A stretch of DNA of 64,000 nt from Xanthomonas arboricola. GTDB taxonomy: Bacteria > Pseudomonadota > Gammaproteobacteria > Xanthomonadales > Xanthomonadaceae. A model generated the notes under the pieces. It saw nothing but the letters and a program-made list of their open reading frames with translations, did not search any database and was not told the DNA's origin. Made by a program: the position numbers and the translations under genes. Positions within the stretch are counted from its first letter, which is position 1. Each line of letters starts with the position of its first letter. Below, one piece after another: positions 43,694 to 52,682 of the stretch. The stretch is from positions 682,001 to 746,000 of the forward strand of contig NZ_MIGY01000002.1 in the NCBI RefSeq assembly GCF_002940665.1, given 5' to 3'.

Positions 43694-46081
43694 ATGTCCA
43701 ATCCGTTGCTAGTCCGTCGTGCTGCCGTGCTCGGTGCCGGCGTCATGGGCGCGCAGATCGCCGCGCACCTCACCAACGCCGGTGTCGACACCGTGCTCTT
43801 CGACCTGCCTGCCAAGGAAGGTCCTGCCGACGGCATCGTGCTCAAGGCCATCGCCAACCTCGGCAAGCTCAGCCCTGCCCCGCTCGCCAGCAAGGCCCTG
43901 GCCGAGGCGATCACGCCGGCCAACTACGGCACGCCTGACGACAGCACCGGTCTGGCGCAGCTGCGCGATTGCGACCTGATCATCGAAGCGATCGCCGAGC
44001 GCATGGACTGGAAGCAGGACCTGTACAAGAAGATCGCCCCGTTCGTGGCCGATCACGCCGTGCTGGCCTCCAATACCTCGGGCCTGGGCATCAACAAGCT
44101 CTCCGACGTACTGCCCGAGCAGTTGCGTCACCGCTTCTGCGGCGTGCATTTCTTCAATCCGCCGCGTTACATGCACCTGGCCGAGCTGATTCCGGCCAAG
44201 GGCACCGACAAGGCCGTGCTGGAAGGACTGGAAAGTTTCCTGGTCACCACGCTGGGCAAGGGCGTGGTGTATGCGAAGGACACCCCGAACTTCATCGGCA
44301 ACCGCATCGGCGTGTTCTCGATCCTGTGCACCATCCACCACACCGCCGAGTTCGGGCTGGGCTTCGACAAAGTCGATGCGCTGACCGGCCCGCTGGTCGG
44401 GCGCCCGAAGTCGGCGACCTACCGCACCTCGGACGTGGTCGGCCTGGACACCATGGCGCACGTGATCAAGACCATGGGCGACACCCTGCCTGACGATCCG
44501 TGGCACCAGTACTTCAAGTCGCCCAAGTGGCTGGATGCGCTGATCGGCAAGGGCGCGCTCGGCCAGAAGGTGGGTGCCGGCATCTTCCGCAAGGTCGGCA
44601 AGGACATCGTGGTGCTGGACCTGGAGAAACAGGATTACCGTCAGGCCGATCGCAGCGCTGCGCCAGAGGTGGTCGAGATCCTCAAGATCAAGAATCCGGC
44701 CGAAAAGTTCGCCCGGCTGCGCGAAAGCCAGCATCCGCAGGCGCAGTTCCTGTGGGCCACGTTCCGCGACCTGTTCCACTACAGCGCCTACCACCTGGCC
44801 GATATCGCCGAGACCGCGCGCGACGTGGATCTGGCGATCCGCTGGGGCTACGGCTGGTCGCTGGGCCCGTTCGAGACCTGGCAGGCCGCCGGCTGGAAGC
44901 AGGTGGCGCAGTGGATTGCCGAAGATATCTCCAACGGCAAGAGCATGAGCAGCGCGCCGTTGCCGAACTGGGTGTTCGACGGCCGCGATGGCGTACATGC
45001 GGCCGAGGGCTCGTACAGCCCGGCGCGCGATGCCAAGCTGCCGCGCTCGGCATTGCCGGTGTACAAGCGCCAGCGCTTCCCCGATCCGCTGCTGGGCGAG
45101 CAGTTCTCGCCGGGCGAGACAGTGTTCGAAAACGACGGCGTGCGCATGTGGCACGACGGCGACGACATCGCGGTGGTCAGTTTCAAGACCAAGATGAACA
45201 CCGTCTCCGATCACGTGCTCAACGGTCTGCAGGAAGTCGTCGGTCGCGCCGAGAAGGACTTCGCCGGGCTGGTGATCTGGCAGCAGAAGGAGCCCTTCTC
45301 CGCTGGTGCGGATCTGGCCGGCGCGTTGGGTCTGCTGCAGGCCGGCAAGGTCGATGCGTTCGAAGCGCTGGTCGCCAACTTCCAGGCCACCAGCCAGCGC
45401 ATCAAGTACGCGCAGGTGCCAGTGATTTCGGCCGTGCGCGGGCTCGCGCTGGGCGGCGGTTGCGAGTTCCAGATGCACAGCGCCAAGACCGTGGCCTCGC
45501 TGGAAAGCTACATCGGCCTGGTCGAAGCCGGCGTCGGCCTGCTGCCGGCCGGTGGCGGTCTGAAGGAAATCGCCGTGCGCGCTTCGCAGGCCGCGGGTCC
45601 GGGCGGCGATGTGTTCGCCGAGCTGAAGAAGACCTTCGAAACCATCGCGATGGCCAAGGTCTCCAACTCTGCGGTCAATGCCCAGGAGCTGGGCCTGCTG
45701 CGTGCCACCGACAAGGTCGTGTTCAACAGCTTCGAGGCGCTGCACATCGCCAAGGCCGAAGCGCGCGCACTGGCCGAAGGCGGCTACCGCGCCCCGCTGC
45801 CGGCACGCCGCATCCAGGTCGCCGGCGACGTCGGCATCGCCACCTTCAAGATGCTGCTGGTCAACATGCTGGAAGGCCGCTTCGTCAGCGAATACGACTA
45901 TGAGATCGCCACCCGCATCGCCACGGTCATGTGCGGCGGCGAAGTCGATCGCGGCGCGCTGGTCGACGAAGAATGGCTGCTCAAGCTGGAGCGCAAGCAC
46001 TTCGTCGAACTGGCCCAGCAAGAAAAGACCCGGGCGCGGATTGGGCACATGCTCAAGACGGGTAAGCCACTCAGGAACTGA
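43694..46081 (+). CDS. fadB: 3-hydroxyacyl-CoA dehydrogenase / enoyl-CoA hydratase (FadN-type FadB)
   Basis: The 795-residue bifunctional enzyme has the dehydrogenase part first (RRAAVLGAGVMGAQIAAHL, about residues 7-25; VHFFNPPRYMHL; FIGNRIG) and the crotonase part near the C terminus (VISAVRGLALGGGCEFQMHS and YIGLVEAGVGLLPAGGG, about 580-630). This order and length are those of Bacillus FadN, opposite to the E. coli FadB of 729 residues. It performs the hydration and second oxidation steps of beta-oxidation and works with the thiolase gene behind it. Probably in one transcript with the PsrA-like gene. Confidence 0.93.
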   Translation: MSNPLLVRRAAVLGAGVMGAQIAAHLTNAGVDTVLFDLPAKEGPADGIVLKAIANLGKLSPAPLASKALAEAITPANYGTPDDSTGLAQLRDCDLIIEAIAERMDWKQDLYKKIAPFVADHAVLASNTSGLGINKLSDVLPEQLRHRFCGVHFFNPPRYMHLAELIPAKGTDKAVLEGLESFLVTTLGKGVVYAKDTPNFIGNRIGVFSILCTIHHTAEFGLGFDKVDALTGPLVGRPKSATYRTSDVVGLDTMAHVIKTMGDTLPDDPWHQYFKSPKWLDALIGKGALGQKVGAGIFRKVGKDIVVLDLEKQDYRQADRSAAPEVVEILKIKNPAEKFARLRESQHPQAQFLWATFRDLFHYSAYHLADIAETARDVDLAIRWGYGWSLGPFETWQAAGWKQVAQWIAEDISNGKSMSSAPLPNWVFDGRDGVHAAEGSYSPARDAKLPRSALPVYKRQRFPDPLLGEQFSPGETVFENDGVRMWHDGDDIAVVSFKTKMNTVSDHVLNGLQEVVGRAEKDFAGLVIWQQKEPFSAGADLAGALGLLQAGKVDAFEALVANFQATSQRIKYAQVPVISAVRGLALGGGCEFQMHSAKTVASLESYIGLVEAGVGLLPAGGGLKEIAVRASQAAGPGGDVFAELKKTFETIAMAKVSNSAVNAQELGLLRATDKVVFNSFEALHIAKAEARALAEGGYRAPLPARRIQVAGDVGIATFKMLLVNMLEGRFVSEYDYEIATRIATVMCGGEVDRGALVDEEWLLKLERKHFVELAQQEKTRARIGHMLKTGKPLRN

Positions 46082-46095
46082 GATTCGGGATTGGG

Positions 46096-46210
46096 GATTG
46101 GGGATTCGCAACAGCGGCTCCCCTGCCCTCCGACATTCTCGATTCCATCAAATTTATCCGCCGGGCAGGAACATTCAGGAATCAGGATCTGCAGTTGCGA
46201 ATCCCCAATC
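46096..46210. repeat. Inverted intergenic repeat between fadB and fadA
   Basis: GATTGGGGATTCGCAAC (46096-46112) is repeated exactly in inverse orientation as GTTGCGAATCCCCAATC (46194-46210). The left arm sits within a tandem GGGATTGGGGATTGGGGATT-like run starting near 46085, and the right arm continues into further CCAATCCC copies to about 46227. This type of GATTGGGGATT element is scattered in intergenic regions of xanthomonads. The arms are 81 bases apart and could form a long hairpin modulating fadA expression or mRNA decay. Confidence 0.7.
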
Positions 46211-46245
46211 CCGACTCTCCAATCCCGGCCATCGGAGATAGCCAA

Positions 46246-47451
46246 ATGAGCAAGCAGATTCAAGAAGCCTACATCGTCGCCGCCACCCGTACGCCGGTCG
46301 GCAAGGCGCCCAAGGGCGTGTTCCGCAATACCCGTCCCGACGACATGCTGGCGCACGTGCTGCGTGCGGTGGTGGCGCAGGCGCCGGGCATCGATCTGTC
46401 GCGGATCGACGATGCCATCATCGGCTGCGCGATGCCCGAGGGCGAGCAAGGCATGAACGTGGCGCGCATCGGCGTGCTGCTCGCCGGCCTGCCCAACACC
46501 GTGGCCGGCCAGACCATCAATCGTTTCTGTTCGTCCGGCATCCAGGCCGTGGCGATGGCCGCCGACCAGATCCGCCTGGGCAATGCCGACCTGATGCTTG
46601 CCGGCGGTACCGAGTCGATGTCGATGGTGCCGATGATGGGCAACAAGGTCGCCATGTCGCCGAATGTCTTTGCCGACGACCATGTGGCGATCGCCTACGG
46701 CATGGGCATCACCGCCGAGAAAGTGGCCGAGGAATGGAAGGTCTCGCGCGAGGATCAGGATGCGTTCGCGCTGGCCTCGCATCAGAAGGCGATTGCCGCC
46801 ATTGCCGCCGGCGAGTTCCGCGACGAGATCACGCCGTACGAGATCCTGTCGCACCAGCCCGACCTGGCCGGCAATGTCATCGCGCTGCGCAAGCGGCTGG
46901 TCGACACCGACGAAGGCCCGCGTCCGGACAGCTCGCTCGAGGGTCTTGCCAAACTGCGCCCGGTGTTCCGTAACGGCCAGTTCGGCGGCAGCGTCACCGC
47001 CGGCAACTCCTCGCAGATGAGCGACGGCGCCGGTGCGGTGCTGCTGGCCTCCGAGCAGGCGATCAAGGATTACGGCCTCACCCCGCTCGCGCGCTTTGTC
47101 AGCTTCTCGGTGGCCGGCGTGCGCCCGGAAGTGATGGGTATCGGCCCGATCGCGGCGATTCCCAAGGCGCTCAAGCAGGCTGGTCTGACCAAGGACCAGC
47201 TCGACTGGATCGAGCTCAACGAAGCCTTCGCCGCGCAGGCATTGGCGGTGATCCGCGACAGCGAACTGGATCCGTCCAAGGTCAACCCGCTTGGCGGCGC
47301 CATCGCCCTGGGCCACCCGCTGGGCGCCACCGGTGCGATCCGTGCAGCCACCCTGGTGCACGGCCTGCGCCGCCGTCAGCAGAAGTACGGCATGGTCACC
47401 ATGTGCATCGGCACCGGCATGGGCGCGGCAGGCATCATCGAAGCGTTGTAA
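46246..47451 (+). CDS. fadA: Acetyl-CoA C-acyltransferase (3-ketoacyl-CoA thiolase)
   Basis: The 401-residue thiolase catalyses the last step of beta-oxidation. The nucleophilic cysteine is in NRFCSSGIQAV, the general-base histidine in GHPLGATGAIRA, the second cysteine in CIGTGMGAAGI, and NEAFAAQALAV is also diagnostic. It pairs with the FadN-type FadB upstream, as in Bacillus fadNA. The intergenic repeat separates them by 164 bases. CGGAGA precedes the ATG by 9 bases. Confidence 0.95.
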   Translation: MSKQIQEAYIVAATRTPVGKAPKGVFRNTRPDDMLAHVLRAVVAQAPGIDLSRIDDAIIGCAMPEGEQGMNVARIGVLLAGLPNTVAGQTINRFCSSGIQAVAMAADQIRLGNADLMLAGGTESMSMVPMMGNKVAMSPNVFADDHVAIAYGMGITAEKVAEEWKVSREDQDAFALASHQKAIAAIAAGEFRDEITPYEILSHQPDLAGNVIALRKRLVDTDEGPRPDSSLEGLAKLRPVFRNGQFGGSVTAGNSSQMSDGAGAVLLASEQAIKDYGLTPLARFVSFSVAGVRPEVMGIGPIAAIPKALKQAGLTKDQLDWIELNEAFAAQALAVIRDSELDPSKVNPLGGAIALGHPLGATGAIRAATLVHGLRRRQQKYGMVTMCIGTGMGAAGIIEAL

Positions 47452-47459
47452 GTCACCGA

Positions 47460-47491
47460 TTGCGAGATCGGCCGCCAGGCCGATCTCGCAA
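47460..47491 (+). terminator. Terminator hairpin after fadA
   Basis: TTGCGAGATCGGC and GCCGATCTCGCAA form a perfect 13-base stem around a six-base loop, eight bases past the stop codon. No T tract follows, so termination might need other factors or it may protect the 3' end. Confidence 0.65.
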
Positions 47492-47794
47492 CGCTGATCA
47501 GGCTGCCAGTCAACGACGGCGTGCGCGGGCACGCCTTCTTCGTTATCCGCCAGTGTCGGCGGTCAGCGACTGCGAGCGATGCCGTGTCTCCATCTACGCG
47601 CCCGGTAGGCGCGCCGGCCCAACGTCGCGTTTGAGCATGACTCCTGACGTGCAGATTGACCGCCGCATGGCGGTGCCCCCGGCAATCACACCCCGAACAT
47701 GCCAGCAGGTCGAGAGCTGGTATGGCGCTACGCACGCTACGCCGCCGCATCCCGGCCTTGGCTTCACTCCCGCGGTTACACGGCAGAGCTGCGC
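47492..47794. other. Intergenic region between fadA and crcB
   Basis: No gene is supported. It lies between convergent genes; apart from the fadA hairpin I see no clear structure. Confidence 0.4.
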
Positions 47795-48196
47795 CTAACG
47801 CGTCACCAGCCACTGACCGGTACGCGCACCGGCGAACACCAGCGCCAGCCCGGCTACCAGCGTGATGGCCAGATACACGCCGATCATCGCTGAGCGCTCG
47901 CTGCGCGCGAACACCAGGCATTCCATCATCAGCGACGAGAACGTGGTCAGCCCGCCGATCACGCCGATGATCAGCAAGGCCCGCAGCGCCCAGCTCGCCG
48001 GCCCGCGCGCATCCAGCCAGACCAGCAGCACGCCGGCGACGAACGAGCCGAGCAGATTCACCGTCAGCGTGCCCCACGGAAAGCCGTTACCGAAGCGCTG
48101 CAGCAACGAGGCACCGATGGCAAAGCGCAGGCCGGAACCCAGCGCACCGCCGGTCATCGCCAGCAGCAACTGCTGCCACCACACCGGCGCGCTCAT
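47795..48196 (-). CDS. crcB: Fluoride ion channel CrcB (Fluc)
   Basis: The 133-residue membrane protein has four helices and the Fluc motifs [22 protein letters not shown] and [10 protein letters not shown]. Two subunits form an antiparallel dimer that exports fluoride. It is downstream of rarA, 185 bases apart. No fluoride riboswitch could be identified with confidence in that gap. Confidence 0.95.
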   Translation of the reverse strand: MSAPVWWQQLLLAMTGGALGSGLRFAIGASLLQRFGNGFPWGTLTVNLLGSFVAGVLLVWLDARGPASWALRALLIIGVIGGLTTFSSLMMECLVFARSERSAMIGVYLAITLVAGLALVFAGARTGQWLVTR

Positions 48197-48381
48197 GCGC
48201 GCACTCGGCAGGCGGCCGAAGGGGTTTTCAACGAAGTGTCGTGCATGGTCGGCATCATCGGGTTCCTGAGCGAGAATAGATGCCGGGGCACAGGCCTGCC
48301 GCCCCGGCGGGGGTGGGCAGGCATCATCAGCGCGCAGAGTGCGTGCGGTTCAAGGAGCAATGCCATCTCCTGTGCGGCCGA

Positions 48382-49755
48382 TCATGCCGTGGGCTTGCCG
48401 CCCTTGTCAGCCCGCGCCTGTTCGCGCGCGGCGCGCAGGCGGTCGAGCTTTTCCTTGAGCTTGATCTCCAGCCCGCGCGGCACCGGGTTGTAGTAGACCC
48501 GCTCGCCCATCGCATCCGGAAAGCCGGTCTGGTCCAGCGCGATCCCGCCTTCGGCATCGTGGTCGTATTGATAGTCCTGCCCGTAGCCCAGCGTCTTCAT
48601 CAGCTTGGTCGGCGCGTTGCGCAGATGCAGCGGCACCTCCTGCGTGCCGGTGGCGCGCACCTCGGCCTTGGCCTGATTGAAGGCGGCATAGCCGGCATTG
48701 GACTTGGCGGTGCTGGCCAGATACAGCACCAGTTGCGCGAACGCCAGCTCGCCTTCCGGACTGCCCAGGCGCTCGTAGATGTCCCAGGCTTCCAGCGCCA
48801 TGCTCTGCGCGCGCGGATCGGCCAGACCGATGTCCTCGATCGCCATGCGGGTCAGCCGCCGCGCCAGATAGGCCGGGTCGCAACCACCGTCGAGCATGCG
48901 CGTGAGCCAGTACAGCGCGGCATCGGGGTTGGAGCTGCGCACCGATTTGTGCAACGCCGAAATCTGGTCGTAGAACTGCTCGCCGTTCTTGTCGAACCGA
49001 CGCGTGCGGTCGGCCAGCACCTGCAGCAGCGTCTGCGGGGTGATCTGGCCACCCTCGCCGCCTGCCAGTTCCGCGGCGATCTCCAGCAGCGTCAATGCGC
49101 GGCGCACGTCGCCGTCGGCCGCGCCGGCAATTTCCAGCAGCGAGGCATCGCTGACCTGGATGCTCTCCTGCCCCAGCCCGCGCTCTGGATCATGCAGCGC
49201 ACGTTGCAAGGCCTCGACGATATCCTGCGGCGAAACGCCCTCCAGCACGTGCACGCGGCAGCGCGACAACAATGCCGAATTCAGTTCGAACGAAGGATTT
49301 TCCGTCGTCGCACCGACGAACAGGATCGTGCCGCGCTCGATATGCGGCAGGAACGCGTCCTGCTGCGCCTTGTTGAAGCGATGCACCTCATCGACGAACA
49401 ACACCGTGCGGCGCCCGCCGGCGAAGCGCTGCGCAGCCTCGGCCAGTACCTGGCGCACCTCGGGCAAACCCGACAGCACCGCCGAGATTGCCTTGAATTC
49501 GGCATCGGCGTAATGCGCCAGCAGCAGCGCCAGGGTGGTCTTGCCGCAGCCGGGCGGACCCCACAGGATCATCGAATGCACCCGGCCGGATTCCACCGCG
49601 CGTCGCAATGCGCTGTCGGGTGCGAGCAGTCGCTTCTGCCCGACCATCTCGTCCAGGGTGCGCGGACGCATACGCTCGGCCAGCGGGCGCAGGTGCTCGC
49701 CGTCTACGCTGAGCAGATCGGCTTCGGGAGCGATGGGGAGCTTGGTTCGTGCCAC
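48382..49755 (-). CDS. rarA: Replication-associated recombination protein A (MgsA)
   Basis: The 457-residue AAA+ ATPase has Walker A GPPGCGKTT (about residue 65), Walker B LFVDEVHRFN, sensor 1 ATTENPSFEL and the C-terminal tetramerisation region (YYNPVPRGLEIKLKEKLDRL). It acts at stalled forks with SSB. GTG 49755 (VARTKLPIAPE) is the probable start; ATG 49779 would add eight residues. It lies 75 bases after lolA, an order common in gammaproteobacteria. Confidence 0.94.
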   Translation of the reverse strand: MARTKLPIAPEADLLSVDGEHLRPLAERMRPRTLDEMVGQKRLLAPDSALRRAVESGRVHSMILWGPPGCGKTTLALLLAHYADAEFKAISAVLSGLPEVRQVLAEAAQRFAGGRRTVLFVDEVHRFNKAQQDAFLPHIERGTILFVGATTENPSFELNSALLSRCRVHVLEGVSPQDIVEALQRALHDPERGLGQESIQVSDASLLEIAGAADGDVRRALTLLEIAAELAGGEGGQITPQTLLQVLADRTRRFDKNGEQFYDQISALHKSVRSSNPDAALYWLTRMLDGGCDPAYLARRLTRMAIEDIGLADPRAQSMALEAWDIYERLGSPEGELAFAQLVLYLASTAKSNAGYAAFNQAKAEVRATGTQEVPLHLRNAPTKLMKTLGYGQDYQYDHDAEGGIALDQTGFPDAMGERVYYNPVPRGLEIKLKEKLDRLRAAREQARADKGGKPTA

Positions 49756-49830
49756 GCGGCATTGTATCGCGTCCGCCAACGACCTTCTGCGAACAAGGCG
49801 GTTGGTTGCGCGGATGCCGCCGGCAACTGC

Positions 49831-50460
49831 TTACTGCGCGTTGCCGACCACATCCACGCCTTTGCCCGGCACGTAGCGGAAGGTGTCGGCAGCGAAGGCC
49901 GGATTGCGCTTCCAGCCGCTAAAGCTGATCGCGGTGCGTTGGCCGACCGCATCCACCACTTCCATCTTGGCCAGGCCATCCTTGCCGAACCCCAGCGAGG
50001 CCATCTGGAAACTGGCTTCGGTGTCGACCTTGGGCGTCAGCGACAGCCACTGCAGGCCGTCACGCGGCGCCGCTTCTTCGCTGACGTCGTATTGCTTGTC
50101 CAGGCGCGCCGGGTCGATCAATGCAACCAGTGGACTGTTCTGTTCTTCGCTGCCCTGCGCACGCACGGTCACCTGCTCCAGGTCCGGATCGAACACCCAC
50201 ACCTTCTTGCCGTCGGCCACGATCAGCTGCTTGTAGGGCTTGGCGTATTCCCAACGAAACTGGCGCGGCGCCGACAATGCCACCCGCCCGCTCGCGCGCT
50301 CCTTGACCCGGCCGTTGGCATCGGAGACCTGCTGGCTGAACTGCCCGTCCAAGCCTTTCAGGCTACGCGTGAACGTGTCCAGCTCCTGACGCGCACCGGC
50401 AAACGCGGTGCCGGCGAACAGGGCGGTGGCGAGGACGGCATAACGGAGCTGGCGATGCAT
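49831..50460 (-). CDS. lolA: Outer membrane lipoprotein carrier protein LolA
   Basis: The 209-residue periplasmic chaperone has a cleavable signal (VLATALFAGTAFA) and the half-barrel lipoprotein-binding sequence (GQFSQQV, VALSAPRQFRWEY, VWVFDPDLEQVTVR). It shuttles lipoproteins such as BamB and PilF to LolB. Length is typical. Lies between rarA and the DUF3857 gene. Confidence 0.95.
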   Translation of the reverse strand: MHRQLRYAVLATALFAGTAFAGARQELDTFTRSLKGLDGQFSQQVSDANGRVKERASGRVALSAPRQFRWEYAKPYKQLIVADGKKVWVFDPDLEQVTVRAQGSEEQNSPLVALIDPARLDKQYDVSEEAAPRDGLQWLSLTPKVDTEASFQMASLGFGKDGLAKMEVVDAVGQRTAISFSGWKRNPAFAADTFRYVPGKGVDVVGNAQ

Positions 50461-50567
50461 CGCGGTGTTCCAGAAAGGGAATGCGGGAATTCTGATACTT
50501 CATAGATGAATGGGCGAGCGCTATTGAACGACGCATTCAGATCGCAGCCGCCGCCAGTCGGTCCATG

Positions 50568-52499
50568 TCACTGCGCCGTCTGCACCTCGGACAGATTGCC
50601 GTAGACGATCTGTCCGCGAAAGCCGCGCCGCACCTGCTGGTAGAGCTCGCGGAACGCGCGGTAATCCTGCGGCTGACACAGCGCCTGCGGCCCACGCACC
50701 GCCGCACGTTGCAAGCGATGCACCGCCGTCACCGTCTGCCCCTGGCGCGTCCACTCGACCGCGTACTCGCCAGCGGCATTGCGGAAGCGGCGGCTGCGCG
50801 GGATCGCGATGATCGGCACCGTCGCCGGGAAACTCACCACATAGGTCTCTTCGCGCACGCTGTCGTTGCAGTAGAACGGGGTCAGATTGTCTTCGGCCGA
50901 GGTGGTCGTATAGATGCCACGGGTGGATTCGGCACCGGGCATATCGGGCAGGGTCATGCCGCCAACCACCGAAAAGTCCACCGCATCGTCGGCCTGGAAG
51001 GTGTAGCGATAGTTGAATGGGGCGTCCAGATCCAGCGGGTCGCCCTGGATCGATAGATCGCCGGTGCCATCGAAGCCGGATTGCGCAATGATCGACTCCT
51101 CGATGCGATTGCGGTTCTGCGCATTGAGCTGCACGAACATCGCCCGCAAGCCCACTTCGCCGGTCTGCCCGCTATCGAGCATGGTCAGACCTTGCAGCCC
51201 GCCCTTGGGGGTGAAGCGATACTCGGTACGCGCCACGTAGCGATTGACCTTGCGGTCGTTGGGCGGGGTATGCGTGACCTTGCCGTCCAGCGTATGCACC
51301 ACCGGCGCCCCGAGGTCGCCGGCCGGCAACTGGCCGAAGCGCGCGTACGGGTTGGTCGAATCCACATACAGATCGAACGCCGGGATGTAGGTGATGGCGT
51401 GATTGAAGCGGCCGAGCACCGGGATCGGCGGCAGCGTCGGCCCGCCCTCGGCACCGATCAGCACCGGTGTGCTGGCGATGCCCTTGGCCGCCAGCAAGGC
51501 CTCCAGGATCACGGTGTGGTCCTTGCAGTCGCCATAGTGGTTGGCCAGGATGCTGTCGGCGCTGTTGGGCTCCAGCCCGCCATTGCCCAGGTACACCGCC
51601 ACGTAGCGGATATTGCGTGCCACCCACGCGTACAACGCAGCGGCCTGTGCCCGCGGCGCGTCGATGCCGCGGGTCACCTCGTCGGCCAGCGACTGGATCG
51701 CCGGCGTCACCGTGGCAGCGCGGCCGCCCTTGACGTGATAGGCCAGACCCATCTGCGACCAGCTGTCGAAGGTGCTTGCCATCAAGGTGGGGCTGAACTC
51801 CCAGGTCGCCGCGCTCCAGTTCTGGTTCTTCATCGGCGTGATGCGCTGATAGCGCCATTCCCAACGCGCCTGATCGCCGCGTACCACAGGCTTGGTCCCG
51901 CCCTGCAGCCCGCGCACCGACAGATGCATCGGCAATGTCTTCGGCGCCACCAGCGTGACCACCGCATCGTCGTATTGCGCAAACACGCTGAAGGTCTCCC
52001 ACAGGCTGAAGTAACCCGGGAAGTACGGGGTATTCTGCGCACGCCGCACGCGATAGACGATGCGCGCGCCCGGCGCCAGATTCGGGAACACCACCACCTT
52101 GACCTTGCGGTCGGCATACATCGCCGCTGCCGCGCTGGAATAGCTTTCCTGGGTGTAGATCTTGTCGGACGCCACGTCCTGGCGCAGTCCTTCGGCGGTG
52201 ACGGTGTAGGCCTGCAGCACCTCCAGGGTTTCCATCTTCTCGCTGTAGCTCAGTCGCACCTGGCTGAACTGCTCCACTGCCGACTTGGTCTTGAGCAGGA
52301 TCTCGTACTCGTCGGTTTCCACGCTGCTGGCGTCGGCACGCACTTCGTAATCGGCGCGATAGCGCACGAAGCTGTAGTTGGTGTCGGCCTGCGTACGGGC
52401 CGCGGCGGCAGCAGGTGCGGCCTGTTGCTGGGCCTGGGCCAGCAATGGCAATGGCAATGAGATCAGCAGCAGGAACGACAGCACGGAACGACGCAGCAT
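50568..52499 (-). CDS. Exported DUF3857 / transglutaminase-like protein
   Basis: The 643-residue protein has a signal peptide (MLRRSVLSFLLLISLPLPLL) and an N-terminal DUF3857 domain (about residues 40-200, e.g. PNLAPGARIVYRVRRAQNTP), then a transglutaminase-like cysteine-peptidase fold with HYGDCKDHTVILEALL as the catalytic cysteine and aspartate segment, and DSTNPYARFG. It is probably periplasmic and acts on proteins or peptidoglycan-linked peptides; specific function unknown. ATG 52499 gives the signal peptide; the frame is open further upstream. Confidence 0.85.
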   Translation of the reverse strand: MLRRSVLSFLLLISLPLPLLAQAQQQAAPAAAAARTQADTNYSFVRYRADYEVRADASSVETDEYEILLKTKSAVEQFSQVRLSYSEKMETLEVLQAYTVTAEGLRQDVASDKIYTQESYSSAAAAMYADRKVKVVVFPNLAPGARIVYRVRRAQNTPYFPGYFSLWETFSVFAQYDDAVVTLVAPKTLPMHLSVRGLQGGTKPVVRGDQARWEWRYQRITPMKNQNWSAATWEFSPTLMASTFDSWSQMGLAYHVKGGRAATVTPAIQSLADEVTRGIDAPRAQAAALYAWVARNIRYVAVYLGNGGLEPNSADSILANHYGDCKDHTVILEALLAAKGIASTPVLIGAEGGPTLPPIPVLGRFNHAITYIPAFDLYVDSTNPYARFGQLPAGDLGAPVVHTLDGKVTHTPPNDRKVNRYVARTEYRFTPKGGLQGLTMLDSGQTGEVGLRAMFVQLNAQNRNRIEESIIAQSGFDGTGDLSIQGDPLDLDAPFNYRYTFQADDAVDFSVVGGMTLPDMPGAESTRGIYTTTSAEDNLTPFYCNDSVREETYVVSFPATVPIIAIPRSRRFRNAAGEYAVEWTRQGQTVTAVHRLQRAAVRGPQALCQPQDYRAFRELYQQVRRGFRGQIVYGNLSEVQTAQ

Positions 52500-52682
52500 G
52501 GGTCTTGATCGCGGCGGGCCGGAGCGACCCTTGTGCGACAGGGTAGCCGGTGTGCGCCGCAGCGTCAGGCACCGGCCCCAATTGCCGCATCTGTGCGCAT
52601 GCAAAGACGCGCACACGCACCGGACAAACCCGGAACGCGGCGCCACGACCAAGCCGACACGCGCCGCGTTGCCGGCCGCCGA

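Noticed and set aside
43709-46111. 800-codon open frame on the minus strand opposite fadB
   Set aside because: It mirrors the codon pattern of fadB on the other strand, has no recognisable domains and no ribosome site; GC-rich genes commonly leave long antisense frames.
48197-48381. Fluoride riboswitch upstream of crcB
   Set aside because: The gap has GATG-containing pieces and a GC-rich hairpin but I could not fit the conserved pseudoknot pattern, so no claim is made.
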